Shown: piece by piece, positions 17,553 to 27,649 of the stretch
Layout: each line of letters starts with the position of its first letter
Position numbering within the stretch: position 1 is the stretch's first letter
Assembly: GCF_004319545.1 (NCBI RefSeq)
Contig: NZ_CP036313.1
Location: 1,003,501-1,067,500, forward strand
Direction: 5' to 3'
Length of the DNA stretch: 64,000 nucleotides
Source: Desulfobacter hydrogenophilus
GTDB taxonomy: Bacteria; Desulfobacterota; Desulfobacteria; Desulfobacterales; Desulfobacteraceae
The notes under the pieces: model-generated
Told to the model about the DNA's origin: nothing
The model's database searches: none
The model's input: the letters and a program-made list of their open reading frames with translations, nothing else
Made by a program: the position numbers and the translations under genes

Positions 17553-19166
17553 ATGACCCAGGAGTATAATCGTACATCTTCTGATTCGCTTCTAATGCAA
17601 CAGGACTGGCCTGACCAGGAGCCCCCTTGTTTTACGGGTTCAGATTTTTTTTCCCGGAAAAATATTAAAAACGTTTTAATCTACGCCCCTGTAGGTATCT
17701 GTATTCTTTACCACACCGGCATCTACTGGGCAAATCCCGCCTGTTACGCCATGACAGGCCACGAATATCTCAGCCTGGAAGGTAAATCCGCTCAAACCCT
17801 TTTCCCCACGAAGAAAGAATTTAAGCGTGTGTATAAAATATTTATCACAGACATTGACCGGACAGGATCAGCCATCGTTGACTCCCGGTTGTCACGGCTG
17901 GACGGTACCGCCTTTGACTGCCGCCTTCGGGCCTGCTGGCTGGACCCTGGTGACCATTCCCAGGGCCTGTTAGTCACAGTATCTGATATTACGGAAATCA
18001 AGTCCGGACAGATCAGAAAAAATCAGACCCGAAAAATGGAAGCGATTGGTGTGCTGGCCGGGGGCATTTCCCATGATTTTAACAATCTGCTCATGGCTAT
18101 TCAGGGGCATTTATCCCTGATAGGGGTTAACGCAGACCGGCCGGAAAAAATCAGGGAGCATATCCGGCAGATGAACCGCCTGATTGAGGCGGCAGCTCAA
18201 ATTACCGGTAATCTTTTAGGTTTTGCCGGCGGGGGCAAGTACCAGGTTGAACCCCTGGATATTAACCAGGTCGTGGATATCGCTCTCACTGTTCTCCAGC
18301 CGGGAAAAGAAAATATTGCCATTGAAAAAAAGCCGGCACCGAATCTTTACAAGGTAAGCGGGGACCGTTCCCAGCTTGAACAGGTGCTGCTCAATCTTCT
18401 GGTTAATGCTTCCCAGGCCATGGTGGATGGCGGCACACTTACCATAGAGACCCGGAATTTAACAATTAAGGATACCAACTTCTTTCATTTTGACGTGGCA
18501 CCCGGTACTTACGTGGAAATTAGTATTCAGGATACCGGAATCGGCATGGATGAAGCCATTCAGAGAAAAATTTTTGACCCATTTTTCTCCACCAAAAGCC
18601 CCAAAGATATGAAAGGGCGGGGGTTAGGGCTGTCAACGGTGTTCGGCATTGTGAAAAATCACGGTGGATTTATCACCGTGGAGAGCAAAAAAGATGTCGG
18701 ATCCCTATTCCGGGTAGCACTTCCCGGTTTGGCCCCCGGGGATGCTCAACGTATTGAAGAAGAGAGCGACGCCTTTGATCTGATGCCCAAAGGCGGGGAA
18801 ACCGTTCTTATTGTGGATGACGAGAATGAAGTGCTCGAGGTGGGAGTAAGTCTTCTTGAAGCGTTAGGGTACCAGGCCCTCCAAGCCCGCAACGGTACGG
18901 AATGTCTGGACCTGGTAACAAAGCACCCGGACAAAATTGCGCTGGTCATTCTGGATCTGATCATGCCCATCATGGACGGCAAGGAGACGTTTGATCGGAT
19001 TCGAAAACTGAATCCCGACATAAAGATACTTATTTCCAGCGGTGTCAGTATGGATGAAGAAATAAAGATGATGCTTCGTGACGGATGCCACGATTTTTTA
19101 CAAAAGCCCTTTTCCATGGACAAATTTTCAAAGGTTATTCGCCGGATACTTGACAGATCTGCTTGA
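17553..19166 (+). CDS. Hybrid sensor histidine kinase (PAS-HisKA-HATPase-REC)
   Basis: A 537-residue cytoplasmic hybrid kinase without transmembrane segments. Residues about 40-150 form a PAS domain (YAPVGICIL...VSDITEIK). The H-box is GGISHDFNNLL with phosphoacceptor His174. The ATPase domain follows (N-box LLNLLVNASQAM, G1 DTGIGM, F-box FDPFFSTK, G2 GLGLS). A receiver domain ends the protein (about 415-537), with phosphoacceptor Asp468 (VILDLIMP) and Lys in LQKPFS. No output response regulator is adjacent, so the partner is unknown. Confidence 0.9.
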   Translation: MTQEYNRTSSDSLLMQQDWPDQEPPCFTGSDFFSRKNIKNVLIYAPVGICILYHTGIYWANPACYAMTGHEYLSLEGKSAQTLFPTKKEFKRVYKIFITDIDRTGSAIVDSRLSRLDGTAFDCRLRACWLDPGDHSQGLLVTVSDITEIKSGQIRKNQTRKMEAIGVLAGGISHDFNNLLMAIQGHLSLIGVNADRPEKIREHIRQMNRLIEAAAQITGNLLGFAGGGKYQVEPLDINQVVDIALTVLQPGKENIAIEKKPAPNLYKVSGDRSQLEQVLLNLLVNASQAMVDGGTLTIETRNLTIKDTNFFHFDVAPGTYVEISIQDTGIGMDEAIQRKIFDPFFSTKSPKDMKGRGLGLSTVFGIVKNHGGFITVESKKDVGSLFRVALPGLAPGDAQRIEEESDAFDLMPKGGETVLIVDDENEVLEVGVSLLEALGYQALQARNGTECLDLVTKHPDKIALVILDLIMPIMDGKETFDRIRKLNPDIKILISSGVSMDEEIKMMLRDGCHDFLQKPFSMDKFSKVIRRILDRSA

Positions 19167-19287
19167 TAACCATTTAATTTTTATAGTGCTTTACAACATT
19201 TCTGTCAGATGGTAATCTGATAAAATTGATTAAGGGACAGGTTAACAGCATTCAGGGTGAATCCCTTCCCATTATCAGGAGTATTTT

Positions 19288-19740
19288 ATGGAACAAATAA
19301 AAATTCGATTTGGGAATCATATTGAAACACCGGCCACAGAAGAAAAATCTTTTGAAGAGATGTTTCAATCCGTTAATCCCATGTTTTGCTTTTCAAAACG
19401 GATCTGGAGACCCCAGATGGATATTTTTGAAACCAGGGATGAAATCATTATCCAGGCTGAAATAGCAGGTGTTTCCCAGGAGAACATGATTGTTGAACTG
19501 TCAGATAAGGCCGTAAAAATTTCCGGGGTACGTAAAAGCAGCCAACCTGATCCCACCGCCACCTACAGGCTTGCTGAAATACAATTCGGACGGTTTGAGC
19601 GGGTTCTGTATCTGCCCAGTGTCATTGACATGGAAAAAGTGTCTGCGTCATACGCCAACGGGTTTCTGGAATTAAAATTAGGAAAACAGCCCAAGATAAA
19701 TTATTCTTCGAAACAAAAAATGCCCATTGATTTTTTATAA
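19288..19740 (+). CDS. Small heat-shock protein, Hsp20/alpha-crystallin family
   Basis: A 150-residue chaperone that holds unfolded proteins in an ATP-independent way. The alpha-crystallin domain spans about residues 43-137 (PQMDIFETRDEIIIQAEIAG through ASYANGFLELKLGK); the conserved A-x-x-x-NGxL motif appears as ASYANGFLEL. A good ribosome-binding site (TCAGGAGT) precedes the ATG. It sits just upstream of lon on the same strand, and this grouping of chaperone and protease suggests shared stress induction. No sigma-32-type promoter was recognised. Confidence 0.88.
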   Translation: MEQIKIRFGNHIETPATEEKSFEEMFQSVNPMFCFSKRIWRPQMDIFETRDEIIIQAEIAGVSQENMIVELSDKAVKISGVRKSSQPDPTATYRLAEIQFGRFERVLYLPSVIDMEKVSASYANGFLELKLGKQPKINYSSKQKMPIDFL

Positions 19741-19842
19741 CAACCATGGGATAGACCCAAGTCTATTGACGCCCGGGTATGAACCCCAAAAAAAAATGTA
19801 AAAACCCATGGATTAGGCGATTGTATACAAAAAGGAAAGCGA

Positions 19843-22194
19843 ATGGATGAATTAAACCATCCCTCCGTCCCCATCACCACTGACGATATACCTGACGAAC
19901 TACCCATTCTTCCCATAGTGGATACCAATCTGTTTCCCAAAATGGTGTTGCCCCTGGTTTTGATCCAGAAAGAGGCCATTAATCTGATTGACGATGCCAT
20001 GTCCGGAAACCGTATGCTTGGCCTCCTGCTGTCCAAGCGTTCGGACATTGATTCCAGGCACACCGCCGACGACCTATGCCGCATTGGTACCGTCGCGGTA
20101 ATTCTTAAAATGTCCAAGATGGAAGATGAAAAGGCCCAGCTGCTTATTCAGGGCCTGAACCGATTCAAAGTGGTAGAGTTCCTGGAAAACCGGGGTTATA
20201 TGCATGCCGGCATTGCTGTTCTCAAAAGCCGTAACAACGAAAGGAACAAGGAAAACCGGGCACTGATGACCAACATTGTTGAACAGTACGAAAAGATCGT
20301 GGCGCTTTCGCCAGGTCTGCCTGCGGAAATAGGCCAGATGGTCAAGACCCTGCAGGAGCCCAGCGCACTTGCCGACATGGTCGCCTCCACCATCAATGCC
20401 CCTGTAAATGAAAAGCAAAAAGTCCTTGAGCTGATTGACGTGAATCGCCGTCTGAAAAAGGTCACCCGTATGGTCAATGATCAGCTTGATATTCTTGAAA
20501 TGGGTTCTAAAATTCAAAATCAGGTCAGGGAAGACATGGACAAGCGCCAGCGCGAATATTACCTGCGCCAGCAGCTCAAAACGATTAAAGAGGAGCTTGG
20601 GGAAACCGATCAGGAATCCGTCGAAATCCGGGAATACAGAACCCTGATCAGGGATAATCCCATGCCCGAAGAGGCCACAAAAGAAGCACAGCGTGAACTG
20701 GAACGCCTTGCAAAGATGCACCCCTCATCCTCCGAATATGTCGTATCATCCACCTATCTTGACTGGCTGACCTCCCTGCCCTGGAATGAATATACCGAAA
20801 ATAGGCTGGATATTGCCAGGGCCAGGAAAATTTTGGACCAGGACCATTACGGCCTTGAAAAGCCCAAAAAACGGATATTGGAATTTCTGGCCGTACGTAA
20901 ACTCAAAAAAGACTCCAAAGGACCTATACTGTGCTTTGCCGGCCCCCCTGGTACGGGGAAAACGTCCCTGGGACAATCCATTGCCAGGGCCCTGGGCCGG
21001 GAATTTGTCCGCATTGCCCTGGGCGGTGTCAGAGATGAAGCTGAAATCCGGGGACATCGGCGAACCTATGTGGGGGCCATGCCGGGCCGGATCATCCAGC
21101 ATTTAAGAACAGCCGGTAAAAAAAACCCCGTCTTCATGCTGGATGAAATTGATAAGGTCAGCTCCTCCTACCACGGAGATCCCTCATCCGCCCTGCTTGA
21201 GGTCCTTGATCCGGAGCAGAACCAAAATTTTGTTGACCACTACCTGGATGTACCCTTTGATTTGTCCGATGTCATGTTTTTGACCACAGCCAATGTGCTG
21301 CATACCATTCCACCACCCCTGCGGGACAGAATGGAGGTTCTGGAGCTTACCGGATACACCCAGGAAGAAAAGCTTAAAATTGCCACCCGGTATATTATCC
21401 CCAAACAGCGGGAGGCCAACGGCATCAATTCAGGCCAGATCAAAATAACCCCAGGCGCGGTCAAACAGATTATTTCCGGATATACCAGGGAATCAGGTTT
21501 ACGCAACCTGGAACGTCAGATCGGCGCCATATGCCGGGGAGTTGCCGCTAAAATCGCCGAAGACCAGGTGGAAAATTTGACCATTGGCCGAAAGGAAGTT
21601 CCCGAATATTTAGGCCCCATCCAGAACATGCCTGATATGGCCACCCGGATTAAAACCCCAGGCGTGGCCGTGGGTCTTGCCTGGACCCCTGTGGGTGGTG
21701 AGGTGCTTTTTGTGGAAGCCGTGGCCATGAAAGGCGGCAAGGGCCTAACGCTCACCGGACAGCTTGGGGATATCATGAAGGAATCTGCGTCTACCGCGTT
21801 AAGCTTCATTCGATCCAATGCCGACCGACTGGCTGTGGATGACACCTTTTTTGATACCCATGATATCCACATTCATGTGCCTGAAGGATCCATCCCCAAG
21901 GATGGCCCCTCTGCCGGGGTGACCATGCTTACCACCCTTGCCTCCCTGCTCACCAAAAGAAAAGTAAAATCCCGGCTGGCCATGACCGGAGAAATTACCC
22001 TCAGGGGTGAGGTGCTGCCTGTGGGAGGCATCAAGGATAAAGTAATTGCGGCTCACAGGGCCGGAATCCGATCCTTGATTCTGCCGCTTTGGAATAAAAA
22101 AGATATGGAAGATGTTCCGGAGCATATTAAATCCACCATGACTTTCTATTTTACCGATAAAATGAAAGATGTTATTAAGACCGCCTTGGAATAA
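19843..22194 (+). CDS. lon: ATP-dependent protease Lon
   Basis: A 783-residue cytoplasmic AAA+ serine protease that degrades damaged and regulatory proteins. It has an N-terminal substrate-binding LON domain (about 1-215, starting at [12 protein letters not shown]), a coiled middle region, an AAA+ module (Walker [10 protein letters not shown], Walker B FMLDEIDK) and a C-terminal protease domain. The catalytic dyad is Ser690 (DGPSAG) and Lys733 (KVIAAHRAG). The length is typical of bacterial LonA. The ATG follows AAAGGAAAGCGA. RlpA begins 17 bases after the stop. Confidence 0.96.
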   Translation: MDELNHPSVPITTDDIPDELPILPIVDTNLFPKMVLPLVLIQKEAINLIDDAMSGNRMLGLLLSKRSDIDSRHTADDLCRIGTVAVILKMSKMEDEKAQLLIQGLNRFKVVEFLENRGYMHAGIAVLKSRNNERNKENRALMTNIVEQYEKIVALSPGLPAEIGQMVKTLQEPSALADMVASTINAPVNEKQKVLELIDVNRRLKKVTRMVNDQLDILEMGSKIQNQVREDMDKRQREYYLRQQLKTIKEELGETDQESVEIREYRTLIRDNPMPEEATKEAQRELERLAKMHPSSSEYVVSSTYLDWLTSLPWNEYTENRLDIARARKILDQDHYGLEKPKKRILEFLAVRKLKKDSKGPILCFAGPPGTGKTSLGQSIARALGREFVRIALGGVRDEAEIRGHRRTYVGAMPGRIIQHLRTAGKKNPVFMLDEIDKVSSSYHGDPSSALLEVLDPEQNQNFVDHYLDVPFDLSDVMFLTTANVLHTIPPPLRDRMEVLELTGYTQEEKLKIATRYIIPKQREANGINSGQIKITPGAVKQIISGYTRESGLRNLERQIGAICRGVAAKIAEDQVENLTIGRKEVPEYLGPIQNMPDMATRIKTPGVAVGLAWTPVGGEVLFVEAVAMKGGKGLTLTGQLGDIMKESASTALSFIRSNADRLAVDDTFFDTHDIHIHVPEGSIPKDGPSAGVTMLTTLASLLTKRKVKSRLAMTGEITLRGEVLPVGGIKDKVIAAHRAGIRSLILPLWNKKDMEDVPEHIKSTMTFYFTDKMKDVIKTALE

Positions 22195-22211
22195 AAAAAA
22201 GGATATTCTGT

Positions 22212-22994
22212 ATGAATTATACGATCCGGACATTAATGCCGGCCCTTATTTTCTGCCTTGCGGTTGCCGTTGCCGGATGCGGTGCCGGAAGCTATGATTC
22301 CGACCATAGCCGCTATGGGGATAAACGATACAGTGGAACCAAACCCACCCAGCGCCCCTATCGCATTGCAGGAAAACACTATTATCCCATGCCTTCGGCC
22401 AACGGATATGTGGAAAAAGGACGCGCCTCCTGGTATGGCAGAAAATTCCACGGACGAAAAACATCCAACGGCGAAACCTACAACATGAACGCCATGACCG
22501 CAGCTCACAAAACCCTTCCCATGAACACATGGGTCAGGGTTGAAAACCTGGACAACGGCAGAAAGATTACGGTGCGCATCAATGACCGGGGACCCTTTGT
22601 GGCCGGCAGAATCATAGATCTGTCATATAAGGCGGCCCGACACATTGGTATCGTCGGGCCCGGCACAGCCCGGGTACAGGTGACGGCCCTTGGAAAGGCC
22701 ACGGCCTATTCCAAGAAAGACCACACCCCTGTGAACTTTAAACCCGTGGATTACTGGAAAGGCAATTTTACGGTGCAGGTGGGGGCATTCAAGGTGAGGC
22801 GTAATGCGGAAAGATATCGAATCAAATTGTCTAAGGACTATCTTAATGCCCATATTGTTCCCTATGTGGATGACCGGGGGCAATTTCACCGGGTGAGGAT
22901 CGGTAAATTCAACAACCTCGATGATGCCGTGACGTTCAGCCAAAGACTTATGACCAGGGAAGGTTTTACGCACGCCTTTGCCGTAGCCGAGTAG
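22212..22994 (+). CDS. rlpA: RlpA-like septal-ring lytic transglycosylase lipoprotein with SPOR domain
   Basis: A 260-residue outer-membrane lipoprotein. The N-terminus is a lipoprotein signal (FCLAVAVAGC, lipobox cysteine near residue 23). The double-psi beta-barrel RlpA domain follows (about 70-155: GRASWYGRKFHGRKTSNGE, then VRINDRGPFVAGRIIDLS, with the catalytic Asp in NDRGP). A C-terminal SPOR domain (about 183-258, FTVQVGAFKVRRNAERY) binds denuded peptidoglycan at the septum. Relatives cleave naked glycan strands during daughter-cell separation. The gene is close behind lon. Confidence 0.92.
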   Translation: MNYTIRTLMPALIFCLAVAVAGCGAGSYDSDHSRYGDKRYSGTKPTQRPYRIAGKHYYPMPSANGYVEKGRASWYGRKFHGRKTSNGETYNMNAMTAAHKTLPMNTWVRVENLDNGRKITVRINDRGPFVAGRIIDLSYKAARHIGIVGPGTARVQVTALGKATAYSKKDHTPVNFKPVDYWKGNFTVQVGAFKVRRNAERYRIKLSKDYLNAHIVPYVDDRGQFHRVRIGKFNNLDDAVTFSQRLMTREGFTHAFAVAE

Positions 22995-22996
22995 CT

Positions 22997-23125
22997 AGTG
23001 TTTGAACCAAAAGTCACCCACCTGCGGCGTTACAAAAAAATTTGCAATCCTCACAACCATGAGGTTGCTCCGGTTACAAATTTTTCTGCGCCTTGCATAT
23101 AGGCAACTTTTCATTCAAACACAGC
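22997..23125. repeat. MITE-like element, family B, copy 2
   Basis: Near-identical in its core to the reverse complement of 14672-14810. The ends are complementary: GTGTTTGAA near 23000 and TTCAAACAC near 23115. It starts about three bases after the rlpA stop, sits between rlpA and gmhB, and contains no ORF. It could act as a transcriptional punctuation hairpin. Confidence 0.75.
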
Positions 23126-23156
23126 AGCCAAGAGTTAGGAAAAAAGCTAAAAAGCA

Positions 23157-23732
23157 ATGAAGGAATATACAGTTTTTCTGGACCGGGACGGTGTGATCAA
23201 CCATGATTCCGACGCCTATATCAAAAATCCGGACGAATTCCATTTCATCTCCAAAAGCCCAGACGCCATTGCCCTTTTGAACGCCAAAGGGTTTCAAGTG
23301 ATTCTGATCACCAATCAATCGGCCGTGGGCCGCGGCATGATATCCAGGCCGACCTTTGATGCCATTTTAAAAAAAATGACCCACGGGGTGGAACAGGCCG
23401 GTGGCCGGGTCAAGGATATATTTTTCTGCCCCCATACCCCGGATCAGGGGTGCGACTGTCGAAAACCCAAGCCCGGAATGATTCTTCAGGCCGTGGCATG
23501 CCATGGCATTGATGTGAAGAAAGCCTTTATGATAGGAGATTCCGCCAAAGATATTGAGTGCGGGAAAAATGCCGGGTGTGCCAAAACCATCCTGGTTAAG
23601 ACCGGCAACGGAGAAAAGGCCCTGGCCGCTTTGACGAAAAAAGGCATTGCACCCGATTTTTTTGCCAAGGATCTTTACGAAGCCGCCTGCTGGATAACCG
23701 ATAATTTTCCTTGCGGTAATATGGCTTCATGA
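23157..23732 (+). CDS. gmhB: D-glycero-beta-D-manno-heptose 1,7-bisphosphate 7-phosphatase
   Basis: A 191-residue HAD-IIIA phosphatase of ADP-heptose synthesis for the lipopolysaccharide core. HAD motif I is FLDRDGVIN, motif II is LITNQS and motif III is KPKPGM...MIGDSAKD. The zinc-binding loop typical of GmhB is CPHTPDQGCDCRKPKPG (Cys-x-His and Cys-x-Cys). The stop overlaps the recD2 start by four bases (ATGA), so the genes are translationally coupled, although their functions are unrelated. A histidinol-phosphatase-like activity is less likely. Confidence 0.88.
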   Translation: MKEYTVFLDRDGVINHDSDAYIKNPDEFHFISKSPDAIALLNAKGFQVILITNQSAVGRGMISRPTFDAILKKMTHGVEQAGGRVKDIFFCPHTPDQGCDCRKPKPGMILQAVACHGIDVKKAFMIGDSAKDIECGKNAGCAKTILVKTGNGEKALAALTKKGIAPDFFAKDLYEAACWITDNFPCGNMAS

Positions 23733-25870
23733 TTACCATCAGCGGAACCCTGTCCCGGATTACATTCCAGAACCCGGAAAATCATTACACCGTGTGCCGT
23801 GTGGCCGTGCCCAAAGTGGCCGATGCCATCACCGTGGTCGGTCATCTGCCCGGGGTGGCCCAGGGTGAACGACTCAAACTCAAAGGCACATGGAGCAGCC
23901 ATCCCAAATATGGAGAGCAGTTTAAGGCTGAGGCCTTTGAAGTCACCCTGCCCTCCTCCATGGCAGGTATTCGAAAATACCTAAGCTCGGGTATTATTCC
24001 CGGTATTAACCAGGAGCTGGCCGACAGGATCGTGGATACCTTTGGAGAACAGACCCTGGAAATCATTGAAAATGAGCCGAACCGGCTTCTTGATGTATAT
24101 GGGATCGGCAAAACCAAACAAAAAATGATTGAAACGGCCTGGAATACCCACCACGCCGTGCGACGGGTCATGGAGATGCTGCAGGGCACCCCCATTGATT
24201 CGGCCAAAGCCGCAGCCATCCTTAAAACATATGGGAACCACGCCCTGGAGGTGTTGACGCAAGATCCCTTTCGCATTGCCCGGGACATTCCTGGCATTGG
24301 GTTTGCCGCTGTGGATGAATTGGCCAGGCAGCTTGGCACGGAATGCCAGGCAGAAGAAAGGCTTAAAGCCTGTCTGTTCTGCCGCTTGGTGGACCTGGAA
24401 CAGGACGGCCATGTGTTTGAAAAAAAAGAGGATCTGATCCGAACCTGTGCCCAAAGGGCGGGGGTGTCCGGGGAACAGCTTTTAGATGCGCTCGGGCATC
24501 TGGATGCGGATAACGAGATCGTACTTGAAAAGGACAGGGTATATCTTGCAGCGTTACATAAGGCTGAAGCCGGGATTTCCCGCCGGATCAAGGCGTTTTT
24601 ATCGATGCCCAATCCTGATGTCCACGTTGACGAAGAGTCAATCCAGGGGCAGGTGCTTTCTTCCATGGCCGTTCAGTTGTCCCAGGAGCAGTTGGATGTG
24701 GTGACCCGGATTATGGGTCAGAAAGTTTCCATCATCACCGGCGGTCCAGGTACAGGGAAGACGACCCTGATAAAGGCATTGTGCGTTGTATTCAAAACGC
24801 TTCGTCTGAAGGTGATGCTTTCCGCCCCCACGGGGCGGGCTGCCCGGCGTCTATCCGAAGTGACCGGGCGGGGGGCCAAAACCCTTCACAAGCTTTTGGG
24901 CTTTAACCAGGACACGGATTCCTTTGAACATGATTTTACCAATCCTTTGGACCTGGACCTTCTGGTGGTGGATGAAGCGTCCATGGTGGACACCCAGCTC
25001 ATGTATCGTCTGTGCGAGGCCCTGCCGGCCGGAGCGGGTCTAATTCTGGTGGGAGACACCTTTCAGTTGCCTTCTGTGGGGCCGGGTAATGTATTGTCAG
25101 ATATTATTGATTCGGCACAGGTGGCGGTGTTTCCCTTGACCCGGATTTTCCGCCAGGCCCAAAAAAGCCCCATTGTCATGCATGCCCACAGTATCCGAAA
25201 CGGGCAGATGCCGGACATCAAATCGGCAACCCCGGATCAGCCCTCCCAATTTTATTTTATTGAAACCAGCACACCGGCCCGTGTGGCTGACACCATCTGT
25301 GAACTGTGCGCCCAAAGAATTCCCAAGGCATTTCCCCACATCCGGGAAACCCAGGTGCTCACCCCCATGCACCGGGGAGAGGCCGGCACCATCAGCCTGA
25401 ACCAGCGGCTGCAGGCGGTTTTAAATGATGCGCCCGGCGGTATTGAGTCCCATGGCCACACCTTTAAGAACGGTGATAAGGTCATGCACCTGAAAAACAA
25501 TTATGACAAAGAGGTGTTCAACGGGGATATCGGCCGGGTGATAGAGGCGGACAAATCCACGGGCGAGGTGCTTGTGGATTACGAGGGCAGAATCGTTGCC
25601 TATGATCTGCCGGAACTGGATGAACTGACCCTGGCCTATGCGGTCTCGGTTCATAAATCCCAGGGCTCGGAATATGATGCAGTTATCATTGCCCTGACCA
25701 CAGCCCATTTTCCGCTTCTGCAGAGAAATCTGCTGTATACGGCCATGACCCGTGGAAAGTTTCTTGTCATTATTGTGGGATCCACCCGGGCCTTTACAAC
25801 GGCCTTTGACAATAACAGGACCGCTCTGCGACGGTCCGGACTGAAAGAGCGTCTCAAGGAAAACTTATGA
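23729..25870 (+). CDS. recD2: RecD2-type DNA helicase (RecD/TraA family)
   Basis: A 713-residue SF1B 5'-3' DNA helicase. An N-terminal OB-like region (about 1-75) and helix-hairpin-helix repeats (around YGIGKTKQKM and IPGIGFAAVDEL) precede the two RecA domains. Motif I is GGPGTGKTT, motif II is VVDEASMVD, and the late motif VHKSQGSEYDAV marks the second motor domain. RecD2 works without RecBC in many bacteria, in DNA repair or replication-fork maintenance. It overlaps both gmhB and the following DUF945 gene by ATGA. Confidence 0.93.
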   Translation: MITISGTLSRITFQNPENHYTVCRVAVPKVADAITVVGHLPGVAQGERLKLKGTWSSHPKYGEQFKAEAFEVTLPSSMAGIRKYLSSGIIPGINQELADRIVDTFGEQTLEIIENEPNRLLDVYGIGKTKQKMIETAWNTHHAVRRVMEMLQGTPIDSAKAAAILKTYGNHALEVLTQDPFRIARDIPGIGFAAVDELARQLGTECQAEERLKACLFCRLVDLEQDGHVFEKKEDLIRTCAQRAGVSGEQLLDALGHLDADNEIVLEKDRVYLAALHKAEAGISRRIKAFLSMPNPDVHVDEESIQGQVLSSMAVQLSQEQLDVVTRIMGQKVSIITGGPGTGKTTLIKALCVVFKTLRLKVMLSAPTGRAARRLSEVTGRGAKTLHKLLGFNQDTDSFEHDFTNPLDLDLLVVDEASMVDTQLMYRLCEALPAGAGLILVGDTFQLPSVGPGNVLSDIIDSAQVAVFPLTRIFRQAQKSPIVMHAHSIRNGQMPDIKSATPDQPSQFYFIETSTPARVADTICELCAQRIPKAFPHIRETQVLTPMHRGEAGTISLNQRLQAVLNDAPGGIESHGHTFKNGDKVMHLKNNYDKEVFNGDIGRVIEADKSTGEVLVDYEGRIVAYDLPELDELTLAYAVSVHKSQGSEYDAVIIALTTAHFPLLQRNLLYTAMTRGKFLVIIVGSTRAFTTAFDNNRTALRRSGLKERLKENL

Positions 25871-27198
25871 AAAAATTATGGATCATTTTAATCTGCCTGG
25901 CTGTTGTCTGTGCTACCGGCCTGCCCATTGCCAACGGCATCATCATGGAACGTACGATTAAATCAGCGGTTGAGGAGAATAACAATAAAGCGGCCAGAAC
26001 CGGAACAGATCTTAGAATCAAAATTCTCAAATACGACCGGGGCCTGTTTTCGTCCCGCGTAAAGTGGTCCATTGAAAATCCCGGCGGGTTCCCCGGCAGC
26101 GAGATAGCGCAGGTGGTGCTGGTAAACCAGGGGACACACGGTTTTTTCAGTGTGAATTCACACACAAGCCTTCAAGAGAATCCCTGGTACGTGCAATGGG
26201 TGAACACCCATCTAAAGGGCAAAGATCCCTTGTCCATCCAGACTCAATATTCCCTTGCAGGCACCATGGGTTCCACAATACATATGAACGCCTTCTCCTT
26301 TGAAGATAAGGGAAAAATGATTGATATTCATGCCCTGGATCTTGACGTTTCCACGGGAAAGGGGTTTGAAACCCTGGATGCAAAAGGCCGGTGGGAAGGA
26401 TTATCCCAGGGCAGTGAATTTGTGATGGGACCGGTGACGTTTACATCTGATCTGTACCAGCTCACAGACATAATCTGGGCCGGAAAAAATACATTTTCAG
26501 TGGAACAGCTGAAAATAAATGACGGGAAATCAGATCCTGTAAATCTTTCAGGACTCACCTCTAATTTCAGCACAAGTGCGTCCGAGGATAAAAGAGTACT
26601 GACCATGGTCATGGATTTTCATGTGGACCGTATTGAACTAGGGGGCAAGCCTTTATCCAACTGGGCTGCCACCCTTAAGCTGAAACAAATTGATACGGCG
26701 TCCTTTGAACAAGGTATAGCCCTGTATTCAGACATTATGACCCAGACAGGCCAACGCCTCGAAAAAGAAGGGGGAGATCCCGGTAATTTCCAGACAAGCG
26801 TAAAGGAAGAAATGGCCCGGAACACGCCACAACTCATGTCCACATTAAAAGGGCTGCTTAAAAAGGATCTGGGCATAGAAATCATCGGCCTGGATATCGC
26901 GCTGCCCGAGGGAAAGGTAACCGGAGAACTGGACCTTAACTTGAAAAAGGATTTGGACCCCTCGAACATTTTTATTTTTGCCATGCAGCCGGACATGCTA
27001 TTTTCATTTTTTAACCTGGACGCTCAACTCAGTCTGCCCTATGCCCTTGCAGGCGGTATCCCTAATCTAACGAAACCGCTGTTCCCGGGAATGACCACCG
27101 GATTTTTTGTGATTGAAGGGGACCTTTTATCACTTGATATGCACATCAAGGAAGAAAAACTGTTTCTCAACGGACACCAGGTGGTACTGAATCAGTAG
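25867..27198 (+). CDS. DUF945 (YdgA-like) exported protein
   Basis: A 443-residue protein with one N-terminal hydrophobic segment (LWIILICLAVVCATGLPIANG), so it is anchored in or exported across the inner membrane. The mature part matches the DUF945/YdgA family: a start like MERTIKSAVEENN, then KYDRGLFSSRVKWSI, and a C-terminal beta-rich region. The function of the family is not established, though an envelope role is likely. The ATG overlaps the recD2 stop by four bases, completing the gmhB-recD2-DUF945 operon. Confidence 0.8.
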   Translation: MKKLWIILICLAVVCATGLPIANGIIMERTIKSAVEENNNKAARTGTDLRIKILKYDRGLFSSRVKWSIENPGGFPGSEIAQVVLVNQGTHGFFSVNSHTSLQENPWYVQWVNTHLKGKDPLSIQTQYSLAGTMGSTIHMNAFSFEDKGKMIDIHALDLDVSTGKGFETLDAKGRWEGLSQGSEFVMGPVTFTSDLYQLTDIIWAGKNTFSVEQLKINDGKSDPVNLSGLTSNFSTSASEDKRVLTMVMDFHVDRIELGGKPLSNWAATLKLKQIDTASFEQGIALYSDIMTQTGQRLEKEGGDPGNFQTSVKEEMARNTPQLMSTLKGLLKKDLGIEIIGLDIALPEGKVTGELDLNLKKDLDPSNIFIFAMQPDMLFSFFNLDAQLSLPYALAGGIPNLTKPLFPGMTTGFFVIEGDLLSLDMHIKEEKLFLNGHQVVLNQ

Positions 27199-27649
27199 GT
27201 ATCGCGGCTCGGAATAATTCAGGCCGGGCTCACTTTATGCGTTAATAAAATTTGAATCTGACATCATAGGGTATTTTGAGCCGTCCCTCGAAACTGCCTA
27301 TTTTCATTAAATGTAGCAGCAGATCACCAATAAAAAAATCCACCCCCTTTGCAATAAAGGCTTTGGGCAAAAAGAATAGACAGATTGTGGGCTTTCTAAA
27401 ATCGTTTTCCAATGCTAAAATCCACTTGGTAGCACCTCTTGAATGTACCATCTGCAGGAAAAACCTGATAACAAAATTCCAAGCCGTTCATGACGAAAGA
27501 TAAATCAAAAAGGAACTGAAATGGGGACTGAAATTAAGATCAGAGGATACTGGAAACGGTGAACCGGATTCCGGTGTTTGAAGAATAAACCCCATCGTTG
27601 GGGTTTTTAGAATGTATTGAAAACTCATGGACAGATAAAGCAGGCAACA
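27199..27649. other. Intergenic region with degenerate family-D repeat
   Basis: No intact gene. The segment about 27330-27390 (atcaccaataaaaa... followed by aatagacagattgtgg) aligns with 30541-30612 and more weakly with 31149-31200. On the minus strand these encode related but frameshifted peptide fragments, for example KAFIAKGVDFFIGDLL here, so they look like decayed copies of one coding sequence. The 69-codon minus-strand ORF at 27242-27451 is such a fragment and is not proposed as a gene. Confidence 0.45.
27587..27608 (+). terminator. Hairpin with T-run (terminator-like)
   Basis: AACCCCA-tcgt-TGGGGTTTTT: a 7-bp GC-containing stem followed by five T. The nearest upstream plus-strand gene ends 390 bases earlier (27198), so it may end that operon's read-through or an unannotated transcript. 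It also insulates the HAD gene that starts at 27650. Confidence 0.55.
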
